Shown here one piece after another: positions 18,801-33,800 of a DNA stretch of 64,000 nucleotides. Made by a program: the position numbers and the translations under genes. Numbering within the stretch: position 1 is the stretch's first letter; every line of letters starts with the position of its first letter. Origin of the DNA: JASGCP01 sp965263285 (GTDB lineage Bacteria > Bacteroidota > Bacteroidia > Chitinophagales > Chitinophagaceae). The stretch is from the NCBI GenBank assembly GCA_965263285.1, contig CBDHHD010000016.1:124001-188000 (forward strand). The letters are read 5' to 3'. The notes under the pieces are model-generated. The model did not search any database, was not told the DNA's origin, and saw only the letters and a list, made by a program, of their open reading frames with translations.

Positions 18801-21800
18801 TGCAGTTAACTCTAGTTTATTCAAGTATCCTCTTGCTACGCCATCGCCTCCAATGTGTAATTCACCAACGCTTCCTTGGGGTAATAAAAGATCCTCTTTA
18901 TTTAATATATATATACAAGTATTCGATATGTGAGATCCTATATTCAAATCAATTGTATTATTTAAAGAAGAAACAAGGCTAGTAATAGTAGTCTCCGTAG
19001 GTCCGTACTCATTTAAAAAAAGTATGTTATCGAATATTGTTTTATATACTTTATTTCTTATCTCATTTGTTACACGCTCTCCTCCAAGAATCAATCTATT
19101 GAGTGTTGGCAATGTCACTATTGGTAAACTATTAAAATAAGAAGGTGTCGTGTGAAAATGTGTAATTTCATTTTTATTTATAAAATTAATTAAACCATTT
19201 ACATCTTGTATTAACTCTTCTGATATCATAAAAAGAGTAAATCCTTTTAGAAGAGGTATAAAAAATTGCTCCACTGATGGATCAAAAATATATGAGAAAA
19301 AATTAAGTATTCTCTCTTCATCTTGCCAAAAATGACTCTTATTTAAAGCATAGATAAGATTTATAACTCCTCCATGTTCAATCATCACTCCTTTAGGATT
19401 TCCTGTTGTTCCAGAAGTATAAATAATATAAGCTAAGGAATGAGAGCTAATGGTTAATGGTAAATGGTTAATGGTTAATGAATATAATTCTTTTAGAAAT
19501 TGTTCATCCATTAAATTAACAATTGGAAACTGAACATTTTCAATTTTCAATTTGCAATTTTTAATTAAACACTTAGGTTGCGTGTCCTGTAAAATAAATA
19601 AAATTCTCTCTTCGGGATACTCAGGAGAGATAGGACAATAAGCAGCTCCGCTCTTAAGCACTCCTAAGATAGCAATAAGCATCCATTCACTTCGCTCTAA
19701 TAACAAACAAATAATATCATCCGCTTTAGTATTATAATTGTGATGCAAATAATGAGCTAACTGATTAGCTTTGTTGTTTAACTCTTGATAGGTTAATTGT
19801 TTCTCCTCAAAAACCACTGCTATGTTATTTGGCGTTCTTGCTACTTGCTCTTCAAATAGCTGGTGTATGGTTTTATCTTTAGGGTATTCTTTTTCTGTTT
19901 TATTATAGTCATATATAAGATAGTTATACTCTCTATCATCAATAAATCTTATTGAGTTTAAATTACTATTCAATTGTTCTCTCACAATCTGCGTTAGAAT
20001 AAATTCATAAGTCTTAATAAATTGTTCTATTGTTTCTCGTTTATAGAGTGCTGTAGCATAGTTAAAATAAATTTGTAATCCATCCGTTACTTCTGACACC
20101 ATCGTAGTAATATCAAATTTCGCCGGCATTATATTTGTCCTGTTACTTTGATAAGACTTAAAAAATGTTGTATCATCACCACCAAAATTTTGTACTCCAA
20201 ACATAATTTGAAAAATAGGATGCCGACTCGTATCTCGTTCTACATGCAATTCCTCTACTAATTGCTCAAAAGGAATATCTTGATTATTTTGTCCTTGCTC
20301 AACAATAGCATTTACTTTTTCAATATATGCTTTCAAGGTATCCTTGAAATCTATTTGCACTCTCAAAGCTAAGCTATTGACAAAAAAGCCAATCATATCT
20401 TCTGTACCTGCATAATGCCTATTTGCAAAGGGAGATCCTACTACAATATCTTGCTCATTGCTATAAGCAGACAAAAATAAATAATAACCAGATAGTAAAA
20501 CGCTATATAGACTTGCATTTAATTCTTTAGCTACCACTTTTACATTTTGACTAGTTTCTTTTGACAACAACGCAACAATAACATCTCCTTCATAGTTAAC
20601 TTCTAAAGGACGAGGGAAATCAGTAAGCAAATTGTTATTATTATACCCATCTAATTGCTCTTTCCAATATTTAAGTTCTTTATCGTATCGTGCCCCTTGC
20701 AAAAAATTCCTTTGCCATAAAGCATAATCCTTATATTGTATGTTTGTTGTATGTGTTAATAGCTTTTGATTAACCAATAATTGATATGCATGATAAACTT
20801 CTTTTTGAAAAACCTCTGTAGACCACCCATCAAAAGCTATATGATGAATCACTATCGTTAATATGATTGTATCATCTTTCTTTTTAGGTATAAAAAACTT
20901 TATCTGTATAGGCAATTCCTTATCTAAGTGAAACGAATAGCTTATTGCACTTAATATCTTACTTTCTACATCACTCTTGCTACTATAGATTTCTTCTTGT
21001 ATTAGATTGTCTGATATCGCCTTAACAGACTGATATGTTGTTCCATTTTCATTTTCTTCAATAATTGTTCGTAATATCTCATGTTTCTCTACTACAAATA
21101 GCAATGATTCTTTTAGCTTTTCTTTATCTACTGACTTGTTTAATTCAAACACCATTGGGATATTATACACCGCACTATTAGCTTTGTCATACTGATAGAC
21201 AAACCATAATCTATTTTGTGCGTAGGACAATACTTGCTCCTCTTCACTATTAAAAGACTGTTTTTGTACAGCTATTATTTCTATATTGCCTTCTAACAAA
21301 TACTCAGCTAACTGACGAATGGTATTTCTTTCAAAGATAATTCTAACAGAAAAAGAAGTATTAAACTCCTTATTTATTAGATTCATTAAACGAATACTTA
21401 AAATACTATTCCCTCCTAATTTAAAAAAAGATTGTGTTACACTTAATTCTAATTCGGCTATTTGTAATAAGTTTGACCATATCTTTAACAATCGTTCTTC
21501 TCTGTTATTCTTTGGCAATTCTATAACTTCATTATTTATTTTATATTCAATATTTAACAATGCTACTCTATCCAATTTGCCATTCACTGTTAAAGGCATT
21601 TGCTCTATTTGCAATAATCCTGTAGGTACCATATAGTCAGGCAATTGCTTAGAGAGATAACTTCTCAACTCTTCTACATCTACCTGTTCATTAGCTACAA
21701 AATATCCCACTAAATATTTATTATCTCCTTTCTCATTAACCAATACCACGACTTGTTCAATAACTTGTTTATACTTTAATCCTTCAATCCTAGTCTGAAA

Positions 21801-24800
21801 TCCTTGAATCCTATTCTCTATCTCTCCTAACTCAATTCTATAACCTCTTATCTTTACTTGAAAATCATTTCTACCTATATATTCAATATTGCCATCGGGG
21901 AACATTCGCACTATGTCTCCTGTCTTGTAGAGTTTGCTATTTCTATTTTGTTGCTTCTCCTCCTTTGTTTGAAAAGGATTTTGAATAAATCGTTCTGCAG
22001 TCAATTCTGGCCTATTCAAATAACCTCTTGCTACACCATCACCTCCAATATATAATTCGCCCATACTTCCTTGAGGTAGCAAAAGACCTTCTTTATTTAA
22101 TATGTATATACAAATATTAGATATGGGAGCTCCTATATTTAAATCACTCGTATTCCTTAATATGGAAACAAGGCTTGTTACAGTAGTCTCTGTAGGACCA
22201 TATTTATTAAAGAAAAGTGTATTATCCAATACTGTTTTATATGCTTTATTTCTTGTTTCTTTTGTTAACCTTTCTCCCCCAAGAATCAATCTATTTAATG
22301 TTGGTAATATCACTATTGGCAAAGTATCAAAATAAGAAGGTGTTGTGTGAAAATGTGTAATCGCATTTTCATTTATGAAACTAATTAAGCCATCTACATC
22401 TTGTATTAATCTTTCTGGTATCATAAAAAGAATAAATCCCTTTAGAAGCGACAAAAAAAATTGCTCCGTAGAAGCATCAAAAACATATGATGAAAAGCTA
22501 ATTACCCTTTCGTTCTCTTGCCATATAAATAAATTATCAAAAGCATATCTAAGATTTATTACTGAACTATGTTCCACCATCACTCCCTTAGGCTTTCCTG
22601 TTGTCCCCGAAGTATAGATAATATACGCTAACGCATGAGAGCTAATGGTGAATGGTAAATGGTGAATGGTTAATGAATATAATTCTTTTAGAAATTGTTC
22701 ATCTGTTACATTAACAATTGGAAACTGAACATGTTCAATTTGCAATTTGCAATTTGTAATTAAACACTTAGGCTTTGTGTCTTGTAAAATAAACGACACC
22801 CTCTCTTCTGGATACTCAGGAGAGATAGGACAATAAGCCGCTCCACTCTTAAGCACTCCTAAGATGGCAATAATCATCCATTCGCTGCGTTCTAATAACA
22901 AGCAAATAATATCATCCGCTTTAGTATTATAATTGTGATACAAATAATTTGCCAATTGATTAGCTTTGTCATTCAACTCTTGGTAGGTTAATTGCTTCTC
23001 CTCAAATACCACCGCTATATTATTCGGCGTTCTTTCTACTTGCTCTTCAAATAGCTGATGTATGGTTTTATCTTTAGGATATTCTTTTTCTGTTTTATTG
23101 TAATCATACACTAAATACTGATAGTCTTCATCCATCAATTTAAAAACCACCCTTTCTTCTTTACATAATTGATCTAATACACTATTATAGTATCTTACAA
23201 AATAAGATAAATATGCTTGATCAATATTACTACTATGTCCACTAAAAACAAACCCATATCCACCACTATACTTATATACTTTACATATAAAAAGAATACT
23301 TGTTATGTTGCTAAGCTCCTCATTTAAAAACTCATTTATATGAGCTATCTTTTCATTCCCTACAAAATTGCTAAAGTCATTATAACTATACGCTATATCA
23401 AACAAATCTCTGCCTCCTAATTGTTGCTTGATTTCATTATAAGGATATTGCTTATGATTCACTATCTTTTTTACACTATCTCTTAATCTGCTTAATGCTG
23501 TACCTAATGCTTCCTTATCTCTTAGCTCATACCTGAAAGGTAACATCGTAACAAATAATCCTAATTGCCTGTCCCCTCCCTCTTTCTCTATACGATTATG
23601 TTTCTCCAACCCTATTGTAATATCTCGCTCATTAAAAAATAACGACAACACAGTCATATAAGACAATAATAATAACTCTTCAACTGTACAGCTATACTTA
23701 CTCGCTATATCTTCTATCTGTCTTAAGCGTAATCCTTCTATCTGTTGTCGTTCTGCTACTACACTTACTCCTTTGCTTTTACTAAAATTCCATTGAGGAG
23801 TCAACAATATACTTTCCGCTAAATATTCCCGCCAAAACAATCTTGTATCTTCATTCTTTAATGCAGATAGCTCATTTCTTATAAATTCCCCATATAATAG
23901 TTTTGATTGCTCTTCTTCATATAACTTATCATTATCATGCTGATACAGATCAGCTAATTCCCTTATAAATAAGTTTAAACTATACCCATCTAAAATGGCA
24001 TGGTGAAAACTAAAAAATAACACAAAACCTTCTGCCTGTTCAATAATATAGAATCTATATAAACCAGCTATCTCTCTATTAAATGCTAATGCTATCTCTT
24101 TCTTTCTAACCTCTTCAATACTATCGGTAACAAAAAACAACTTACTCTTTACCTCCACTCGCTTTTGCACCAGGGCATAGATATTGCCATCTTCTAACAT
24201 CCTATACCCCGTTCTTAAAATGTCATGTCTATTAATAATGGTCTGAAGACATCTCTCTAATTTTTCTCTATTGCATTTTCCCGAAAAATATTGTATCTGA
24301 AATGCAAGATAAGTACCATGTCCTAATTTCTCCTGTTCAAAAAACATACCTAACTGTAACATCCCCGCTGGGTAACAATCCTCATAATCTTCTTTAGAAA
24401 TAACAACATCGCTATCTATTAATTGATACGGTATATAATCCCCTTCTTGCTCTCTTTGCTTTAATGTTATACTATTTTTTATCAGGCCTCTAATGGTAGG
24501 ATATTCAAATAAATCCTTAAAGGACAATCCAAAATTAAAGCGACTATTTATCTTGCTAATCAGTCGTATCGCTGTAATGCTATGACCACCCAAATTAAAA
24601 AAACTATCCTCAATCCCTATCTTGTTTTTACCTATATTCAATATCTCGCTCCATATTTCCACCATCTCTTGCTCCTCTTTAGTAACAGGAGCTATATACG
24701 ATTGCCATTCTATTTCAGGGTCAGGCAAACGAGACTTATCTAACTTGCCATTTGCCGTCAAGGGCATACTATCTAAAAACACTATCTCCTGCAACGACAT

Positions 24801-27800
24801 ATAATCTGGTAATCCTACACTATCATTTATCACCTTACTTAATTTATCCACTGCCACTTTGCTTTCTCCCTTCGTCTTCTCCTCATTTGCAATATAGCCT
24901 ATTACCATACTATACAATTCATTCTCTCCGAACCCACTGCCTAAAGGACAACCGCCTATATTATATTGCAATAATTGCTGTTTTATCCTCTCAATCATTA
25001 TACCCGAACCTATCCATTGAGAGACAAGGCATGCCTTGTCTCTACGAGAATCACATTCTACAACAATCATACCCTTGCCATTCTCTAATATCTTGGCTTG
25101 TTCTATTGCTCTATCAAATACACTATACTTATCTAAATCTATTAAACCCTCATATACATTCCCTCGCTTGCTCACATAGTACACAGTCAATTCACTTGTC
25201 AATTGCTCTATTTGATTACCATCAACGCCTAAAACTATCTCCGCTAAAACCATTTTAGATTCATCCCTGTTTTCTTGCTTAATTTGAATATCAAAGGCAA
25301 TACCCAATCTATTTAACTTGGTAGACAACAACTCCAAAATATGTCCTAATTCTATCCATACTAATTTATCCGCAAAATCACCATATAAAGGCTTGATAGC
25401 CGACCAATTCACTACCAACTCAATACTATCTTGATCATTATTGTTATGATCCTCTACTCTTTGAAGTGCATTATTAAGAGGATGGTAGTAATACGCACCT
25501 CCCTCTATCCCTTTTATTCCTGATTCCGAAACCCTTACATAACATTCTATTGGATATGCACTACCTCCAGACGGATATAAATATTTTGGCAGTATCTTGT
25601 CTGATAAGGACTTGCCCTGTAATCTCGTTAAAACCCTTGCTATCTTGTCTTTCGTTAGCAAAGAATCTACTACATTTTTTGTTTTTACTTTAATCTGTTT
25701 GGCTTCTCTAATAATAGTATCTATCAATGAAGTATCTACAAATCTATCTCTAAAATTCCTATAGCTCTTCGTTAATCTATATAACTCCTCATCAATACCA
25801 TTATCATTAAAGGTTATAGTATCTGTTAAATCCTTTCTTATTCCTCTTTGTTCTAACTTAAAAACTTCCTTATCAAAGTTTTCATCTGCTCCTTTAGTTA
25901 TTAGTTGCTCTCTAACCACAAAGCCTACCAACACTTCACTATTATTCTTTTTAAACAACTGCACTGCCGATTGTTTAACTCCCTCTAACTTATTTAATTT
26001 ATTTTCAATCTCCTCTAATTCCACTCTGTATCCTCTTATCTTCACTTGAAAATCCTTTCTGCCTCTAAACTCTACCCATCCCTCTGCATGCAAAATACCC
26101 CTATCTCCTGTTTTATATATCTTCCCTAATTCGGGATGGTCTTTAAATTGTTTGTCTGTTTCCTCCTCATTATTCCAATATCCTTGCGCCACTCCCTTGC
26201 CTCCTATATAAATATCTCCCTCAACCCCAATAGGTGAATGAATCAATTCGTGATTTAAAATATAGATTTGCTGATTAGGCATGGGATAACCATAAGGAAT
26301 GCTTTTCCAATCTGGATTTATATTCTTAATCTCATACCATATTGACCAAATACTCCCTTCCGTTGCTCCTCCCAAACTTATTACTTGTGTATCTTTAGAT
26401 TGCCGTTTTATCTTATCAGGTAATTGCAAAGGCAACCAATCGCCACTTAACAGATATAGTCTTATACTATCCAATCTCATTTCTCTCGCCCTTGCCTCAT
26501 CTACCAATAACTCGGCTAATTGAGGCACTGTATTCCATAAAGTTATTTTATGCTTTTCAATGAGCGCTAACCAATGCCGAGGATCTTGTCTCTCTTCATC
26601 ATTCACAAAAACAATTCCCCCTCCCACTAATAACAAACCAAAAATATCATAAACAGATAAATCAAAACTCAATTCAGACAATGCCAATACACTATCCTTC
26701 TCTGTAACTTTATATCTATTATTCACTGCTATAAGGGTATTTATCATATTCTCATGGCTAATCGCCACTCCCTTAGGCTTGCCCGTACTACCTGACGTAT
26801 AGATAATATAAGCTATATCTGAAAGCAATACAGCTGGCAAAGAAATATCTCCCTCCTGCTCTTTTAATAACAACTCCTCAATAATCAATAGCCTTATATT
26901 TGATCCTTGCGATTGTATCTTATGCTCATACTCCTTTTTAGAAATCAATAACACCTTCGTGCCGCTCTCCTCCATTATCTCAAGTATCCTGCTCACAGAC
27001 CAATGGATATTCAAAGGAATATAAGCTTGACCCGATTGCATAATACCAAGACTACTCACTACTTGCAACATTCCTTTCTCGGAAAGAATGGCAACAGTTG
27101 TTCTATCTTCACTTACAAGTATCGATGCTATTTTCTTAGATAAATCCCATATCTCCTTATGTGTATACATCCTATTTTGTTCGCTATCTATAACAGAAAC
27201 CCTATCTCTCAAAGATAGATTTTGTATCACCTTTTCTTCATATTCCTGTAGCCAACTTCGTTCTATCTTAGAAGCTAACACCCTTCCTCTCTCTTCGTAT
27301 TCAAATATGCAATTCCTATCAAAAACACTCAATGGTGATATAACACATTTTTCTTTCCAATCATTTTTACTCAACCACTCAATCCATGCAATCATTTGAC
27401 CATTCATTTGTCCTATTTGCTCCTTGCTAAACAATTCCGAAACAAATAACCATTTACTTGAAAAACCTTCTTCAGTACCAATAGCTTGCAAGTCAATCCA
27501 TGCTTGAGAGGTTTGACCCATACTATAGCGCTTTTCTATATACTCTCTAGGAAAATACTTCTCCTTATCTACTATATTATCGTTCCAGCCTGTAGTATTA
27601 AACACTCCCGTAAAAACAATAGGAGACACAATCTTATGTATATCTGCGACATGGGCTCTTATCCAGTCTCTCTGAACATTTTGCCCCCCATACAATTGAT
27701 GCTCTATATCATCTAATAATCTCCTACTTGTTCTTTCTATTGTAGGAAACAATCCCCCTACATCTAAAAAATGAAAAAAATCTGTATTGGTAAAATCTCC

Positions 27801-30800
27801 CCACAGCTGATTCGCATCTTTATGCACATGGTATCTATTAAACAATGTTATCGTTATTAAAAACTCAGCCACTCCACTGTAGTAGCCAATAACTTTACCA
27901 AACAAAGCAAGAATAACACCTGCAGGAGACAATCTATAACTTTCTATCTTTCTACAAAATGACATCCAGGTACTCTTATCTACAAAAAGCGTATGCTCAG
28001 AAAAATGTGCTTTCTTAATCCAAGAAGTATCCTCTAAGCCTAATAAAGGTGGTTTACCCGGCATGTTGCTTAGCTTTTCTTCCCAATACCTTTTATCTCT
28101 CTCATACCATGAAGAATACCGCAATTGAGATACAATATCTTGATAATCCTTAAACGATATAGCACTAAATGCAGGTTGATAGTCCTTATTCTTATACAAC
28201 TGAATCAATATTGTCCAAAACGATTGCCTGCTTTGTGCATCTAAAATAATCAAATCCATACTATGATGCAAAACCACTATATCATTATATCTTACAGCTA
28301 CAAAATGAAACAAAGGAAATTTACCAGCATCATAGTCCTTACGAAACACACGATTGGCTATTTCTTCATTATGCACTTCTGTGTACCGTTCTGTTTCAAG
28401 GTTTATTTCTTCAATAGTATATACATCTATCTCTTCCATTCTTAGATACCTTTGTTTTAATATCTCCATAGAAAAAATAGTCCTCAATGCAGGTTGCCAT
28501 ACAATCAATTGATTCAAGGCTCTATTCAACTCTTTTATATCTATCTCCGAAAAACAAAATCTTATATAGATCGTATTACTAATGCCTCCTATTTCAAAAT
28601 TATCTAAACGACCTAATAAATAGGCTTTTTGCAAATCCGTCATTTCAAACCAATCGTAGCGCTTTTCTTTATTAGGCTCTATTATTAATCTTCTTACATC
28701 TACTTCTGATCGAATATCTTTAAAATCAGACGGACTATATATTACAGTATTTCTCTTAAGTAAATGTTGAATCATATTTTTCAATTCCATTTCCCAAGCC
28801 TGTCCCCATAATCCCATCTTCTCTTTACTTAAGCGACCAGTCATCATAAATCTAAATTGACCATTTTCTACTACCGATCCTATTTGCAATCCGTTCTCTT
28901 GAACTGTTACGTTTTTACTATCTACCCAAATGCCTGTATCTGTTATTTTCAATGACCATGGTTGTTGGCGATCTTTCCCATCTATCACACCTAAGTAATT
29001 AAAAACAACACAAGGCATATGACTATATCCCCAGCGAATACCATATCCTAAACCATTCCTTTCTATAGAATGAAGTCGCTCTTTAATACTTATGATGCTT
29101 TCAGAGATATCTTCTCCTACAGATAAACATACAGGATGCATCGTAGTAAACCATCCCATTGTATTTCCTATTCTAATCTCTTCCTTCCATTCTTCGCGAC
29201 CATGACTCTCTAATGTAATAAACAAATCGCTTTTACCAAATACCTGTCTGAAAGACGCAACTAAGCTATACAATAACAAATCATTAATTTCTGTATGATA
29301 GGGCTTATTCCCTTGATAGATGAGTTGTTCTGTCTCTTCTTTACTAAGGCTAATTGTTACAAAACAGTTATCTTCATTGTCTGACCATCTTGTAAATTCC
29401 TCATTTTGTTCTTGCCATTTTATTGCCCATTCCTTATATATGGCATCCCAAGAAGAATCTATCTGAGCGCCATACTCCAGTAAACTATTCACCCATTGTC
29501 GATAACTCGTTTTCTTATCTCCCAAGCTCTTCCCCTGATATAACAAAAATAAATCATCATATAAAATCCGCCAACTCACCCCATCTATTATTAAATGATG
29601 AAAAATCATACCAATATATGCTTTCTTTTCTTCTTCATCTTCCATATAGAATATCTTATACAAGTTACCCTTCCATATATCCAATTCCTGATGCCCTTGA
29701 TTATACCATATTCTCTTTTGAGATACCTTATCTTTATAATTGGTAAGATTATAAAAAACAACAGGAGTCATCGGTTTCGTTGAATCATAGTATTGAATAA
29801 TATTCCCCGCCTCATCTTTCTTATACGACAATCTAAAAGCATCGTGATAATCCACTAAGTCAGCTATAGCTTGAATTAAAACTTCCTTATTTAAAAGCTC
29901 TGTCTTAATCTCAAAGGCTTGATTAAAATAATCAGGATTAGGATAATCTTTTTCAAAAAACCATTTTTGAATAGGGAGAAGTCCAACCTCACCCTCTAAT
30001 CTACCTGTCTCTCTTACAACATCTTTCTCTCTAAAATTAAAAGATATCTGCTCACTTAGTTGCGCTATAGTTCTATATTGAAAAATATCTTTCACTGATA
30101 TGTCTACTCCCATATGAGCTCTTAATTGGCTAGACAATTGAATAGATCGTATGCTATCTCCTCCTACCCTAAAAAAATCATCTTCTACTCCTATGTTATT
30201 ATTTCCTAATAATTTCTCCCAAATAGATAGCAGTTGTTGTTCTAATTCATTTGTAGGAGCTTTATATTCATTGCTATCAGCAAGGTTATATTCTATGGCT
30301 AATAATGCCTTTCTATCCAGTTTACCATTCACCGTTAAAGGCATCTGCTCTATTTGCAACAGCCCTGTAGGCACCATGTATTCAGGTAATTGCTTAGAGA
30401 GATAACTTCTTAATTCTTCTACATCCACTTGCTCCTTAGCCACAAAATATCCTACTAAGTATTTATTATCTCCTTTCTCATTTACCAACACCACCGCTTG
30501 TTCAATCACTTGTTCATCCTTTAATCCTTCAATCCTAGTCTGAAATCCTTGAATCCTAGTCTCTATCTCTCCTAACTCAATTCGATAGCCTCTTATCTTC
30601 ACTTGAAAATCATTCCTCCCTATATATTCAATATTACCATCGGGTAGCATTCGCACTATGTCTCCTGTTTTATATAGTCGCCCATTTCTATTTTGTTGTT
30701 TTTCTTCTTCAGTTTGAAAAGGATTCTTAATAAATCTTTCTGCAGTTAATTCAGGTCTATTCAAGTACCCTCTTGCTAGACCATCACCTCCAATGTATAA

Positions 30801-33800
30801 TTCACCTATAGCAACAATAGGAACTAAAGACATATTATTGTCTAAAACAAATGCCTGTAAATCCTCAATGGGTCTTCCAATATTAGATACCCTCTCTTCT
30901 CCTTGAAACATCAATTTATAAGAAACATGAATAGTTGTTTCAGTTATACCATACATATTGACTAAGCTAATTGTAGAGTATTTCTTGTAAAATTTCTCTA
31001 TATATAGAGGATCTAATGTATCTCCCCCAAAAACAACTAAACGATAAGGTAATTGATTCATTCGGGTTGTATGTTCATTAAAGATGATTTCCATTAAAGC
31101 ATAAAATAACCTAGGAGTTTGATTTAATATAGTAATTCCTTGTTGAATAGATGCATGATAGAACATTAATAAGTCTTTCCTACATAACTCTGGAACTACC
31201 CACAATTTGCCACCATATATAAGTGCTCCCCATATCTCCCAAACACTAAAATCAAAAAAATATTCATGAAACAAACTCCATACATCTTGGTTATTAAATT
31301 GAAATTTATTTTCAGTAGCCTTAAATAAGCGAACTATATTTCTATGCTCTACCATTACTCCCTTAGGATTTCCCGTTGTTCCAGAGGTGTAAATGATATA
31401 TGCTAAAGCATAAGGACTAATGATTAATGGTAAATGGTTAATGGTTAATGAATATAAGACTTTCAAAAGCTCTTCATCTATTACATTAACAATCGGGAAC
31501 TGAACATTTTCAATTTTCAATTTGCAGTTTGTAATTAAACACTTAGGTTGAGTATCTTGTAGAATAAACAATATCCTCTCTTCTGGATACTCAGGCGAAA
31601 TAGGACAATAAGCCGCTCCACTCTTAAGCACTCCTAAGATAACAATAATCATCCATTCGCTGCGTTCTAATAACAAGCAAATAATATCATCTGCTTTAGT
31701 TTGATAATTATGATGCAAATAGTATGCTAACTGATTAGCTTTGTTGTTTAACTCTTGGTAGGTTAATTGCTTCTCCTCAAATACCACCGCTATATTATTC
31801 GGCGTTCTTGCTACTTGCTCCTCAAATAGCTGGTGTATGGTTTTGTCTTTGGGGTAGTCTTTTTCTGTTTTATTGTAATCATACACTAAATACTGATAGT
31901 CTTCATCCATCAATTTGAAAACTACCCTTTCTTCTTTACATAATTGATCTAATACACTATTATAGTATCTTACAAAATAAGATAAATATGCTTGATCAAT
32001 ATTGTTACTGTGTCCACTAAAAACAAACCCATATCCACCACTATACTTATATACTTTACATATAAAAAGAATACTTGTTATGTTTCCAAGCTCCTCATTT
32101 AAAAACTCATTTATATGAGTTCTCTTTTCATTCCCTACAAAATGGCTAAAGTCATTATAACTATACGCTATATCAAACAAATCTCTGCCTCCTAATTGTT
32201 GCTTGATTTCATTATAAGGATATTGCTTATGATTCACTACCTTTCTTACACTATCTCTTAATCTGCTTAATGCAGCACCTAATGCTTCCTTATCTCTTAA
32301 CTCATACCTGAAAGGTAACATCGTAACAAATAATCCTAATTGCCTATCCCCTCCCTCTTTCTCTATACGATTATGTTTCTCCAACCCTATTGTAATATCT
32401 CGCTCATTAAAAAATAACGACAACACAGTCATATAAGACAATAATAATAACTCTTCAACTGTACAGCTATACTTACTCGCTATATCTTCTATCTGTCTTA
32501 AGCGTAATCCTTCTATCTGTTGTCGTTCTGCTACTACACTTATTCCGTTGCTTTTACTAAAATTCCATTGAGGAGTCAATAATATACTTTCCGCTAAATA
32601 TTCCCGCCAAAACAATCTTGTATCTTCATTCTTTAATGCCGATAGCTCATTTCTTATAAATTCCCCATATAATAGTTTTGATTGCTCTTCTTCATATAAC
32701 TTATCATTATCATGCTGATACAGATCAGCTAATTCCCTTATAAATAAGTTTAAACTATACCCATCTAAAATGGCATGGTGAAAACTAAAAAATAACACAA
32801 AACCTTCTGCCTGTTCAATAATATAGAATCTATATAAACCAGCTATCTCTCTATTAAATGCTAATGCTATCTCTTTCTTTCTAACCTCTTCAATACTATC
32901 GGTAACAAAAAACAACTTACCCTTTACCTCCACTCGCTTTTGCACCATGACATAGATATTGCCATCTTCTAACATCCTATACCCCGTTCTTAAAATATCA
33001 TGTCTATTAATAATGGTCTGAAGACATCTCTCTAATTTTTCTCTATTACATTTTCCCGAAAAATATTGTATCTGAAATGCAAGATAAGTACCATGTCCTA
33101 ATTTCTCCTGTTCAAAAAACATACCTAACTGTAACATCCCCGCTGGGTAACAATCCTCATAATCTTCTTTAGAAATAACAACATCGCTATCTATTAATTG
33201 ATACGGTATATAATCCCCTTCTTGCTCTCTTTGCTTTAATGTTATACTATTTTTTATCAGGCCTCTAATGGTAGGATATTCAAATAAATCCTTAAAAGAT
33301 AACCCAAAATTAAAGCGACTATTTATCTTGCTAATCAGTCGTATCGCTGTAATGCTATGACCACCCAAATTAAAAAAACTATCCTCAATACCTATCTTGT
33401 TTTTATCTATATTCAATATCTCGCTCCATATTTCCACCATCTCTTGCTCCTCTTGGGTATTAGGGGCTATATACGATTGCCATTCTATTTCAGGGTCAGG
33501 CAAACGAGACTTATCTAACTTGCCATTTGCCGTCAAGGGCATACTATCTAAAAACACTATCTCCTGCAATGACATATAATCTGGTAATCCTAAATTATCA
33601 TTTATCACCTTACTTAATTTATCCACTGCCACTTTGCTTTCTCCCTTCGTCTTCTCCTCGTTTGCAATATATCCTATTACCATACTATACAATTCATTCT
33701 CTCCAAACTCACTGCCTAAAGGACAACCGCCTATATTATATTGCAATAATTGCTGTTTTATCCTCTCAATCATTATACCCGAACCTATCCATTGAGAAAC

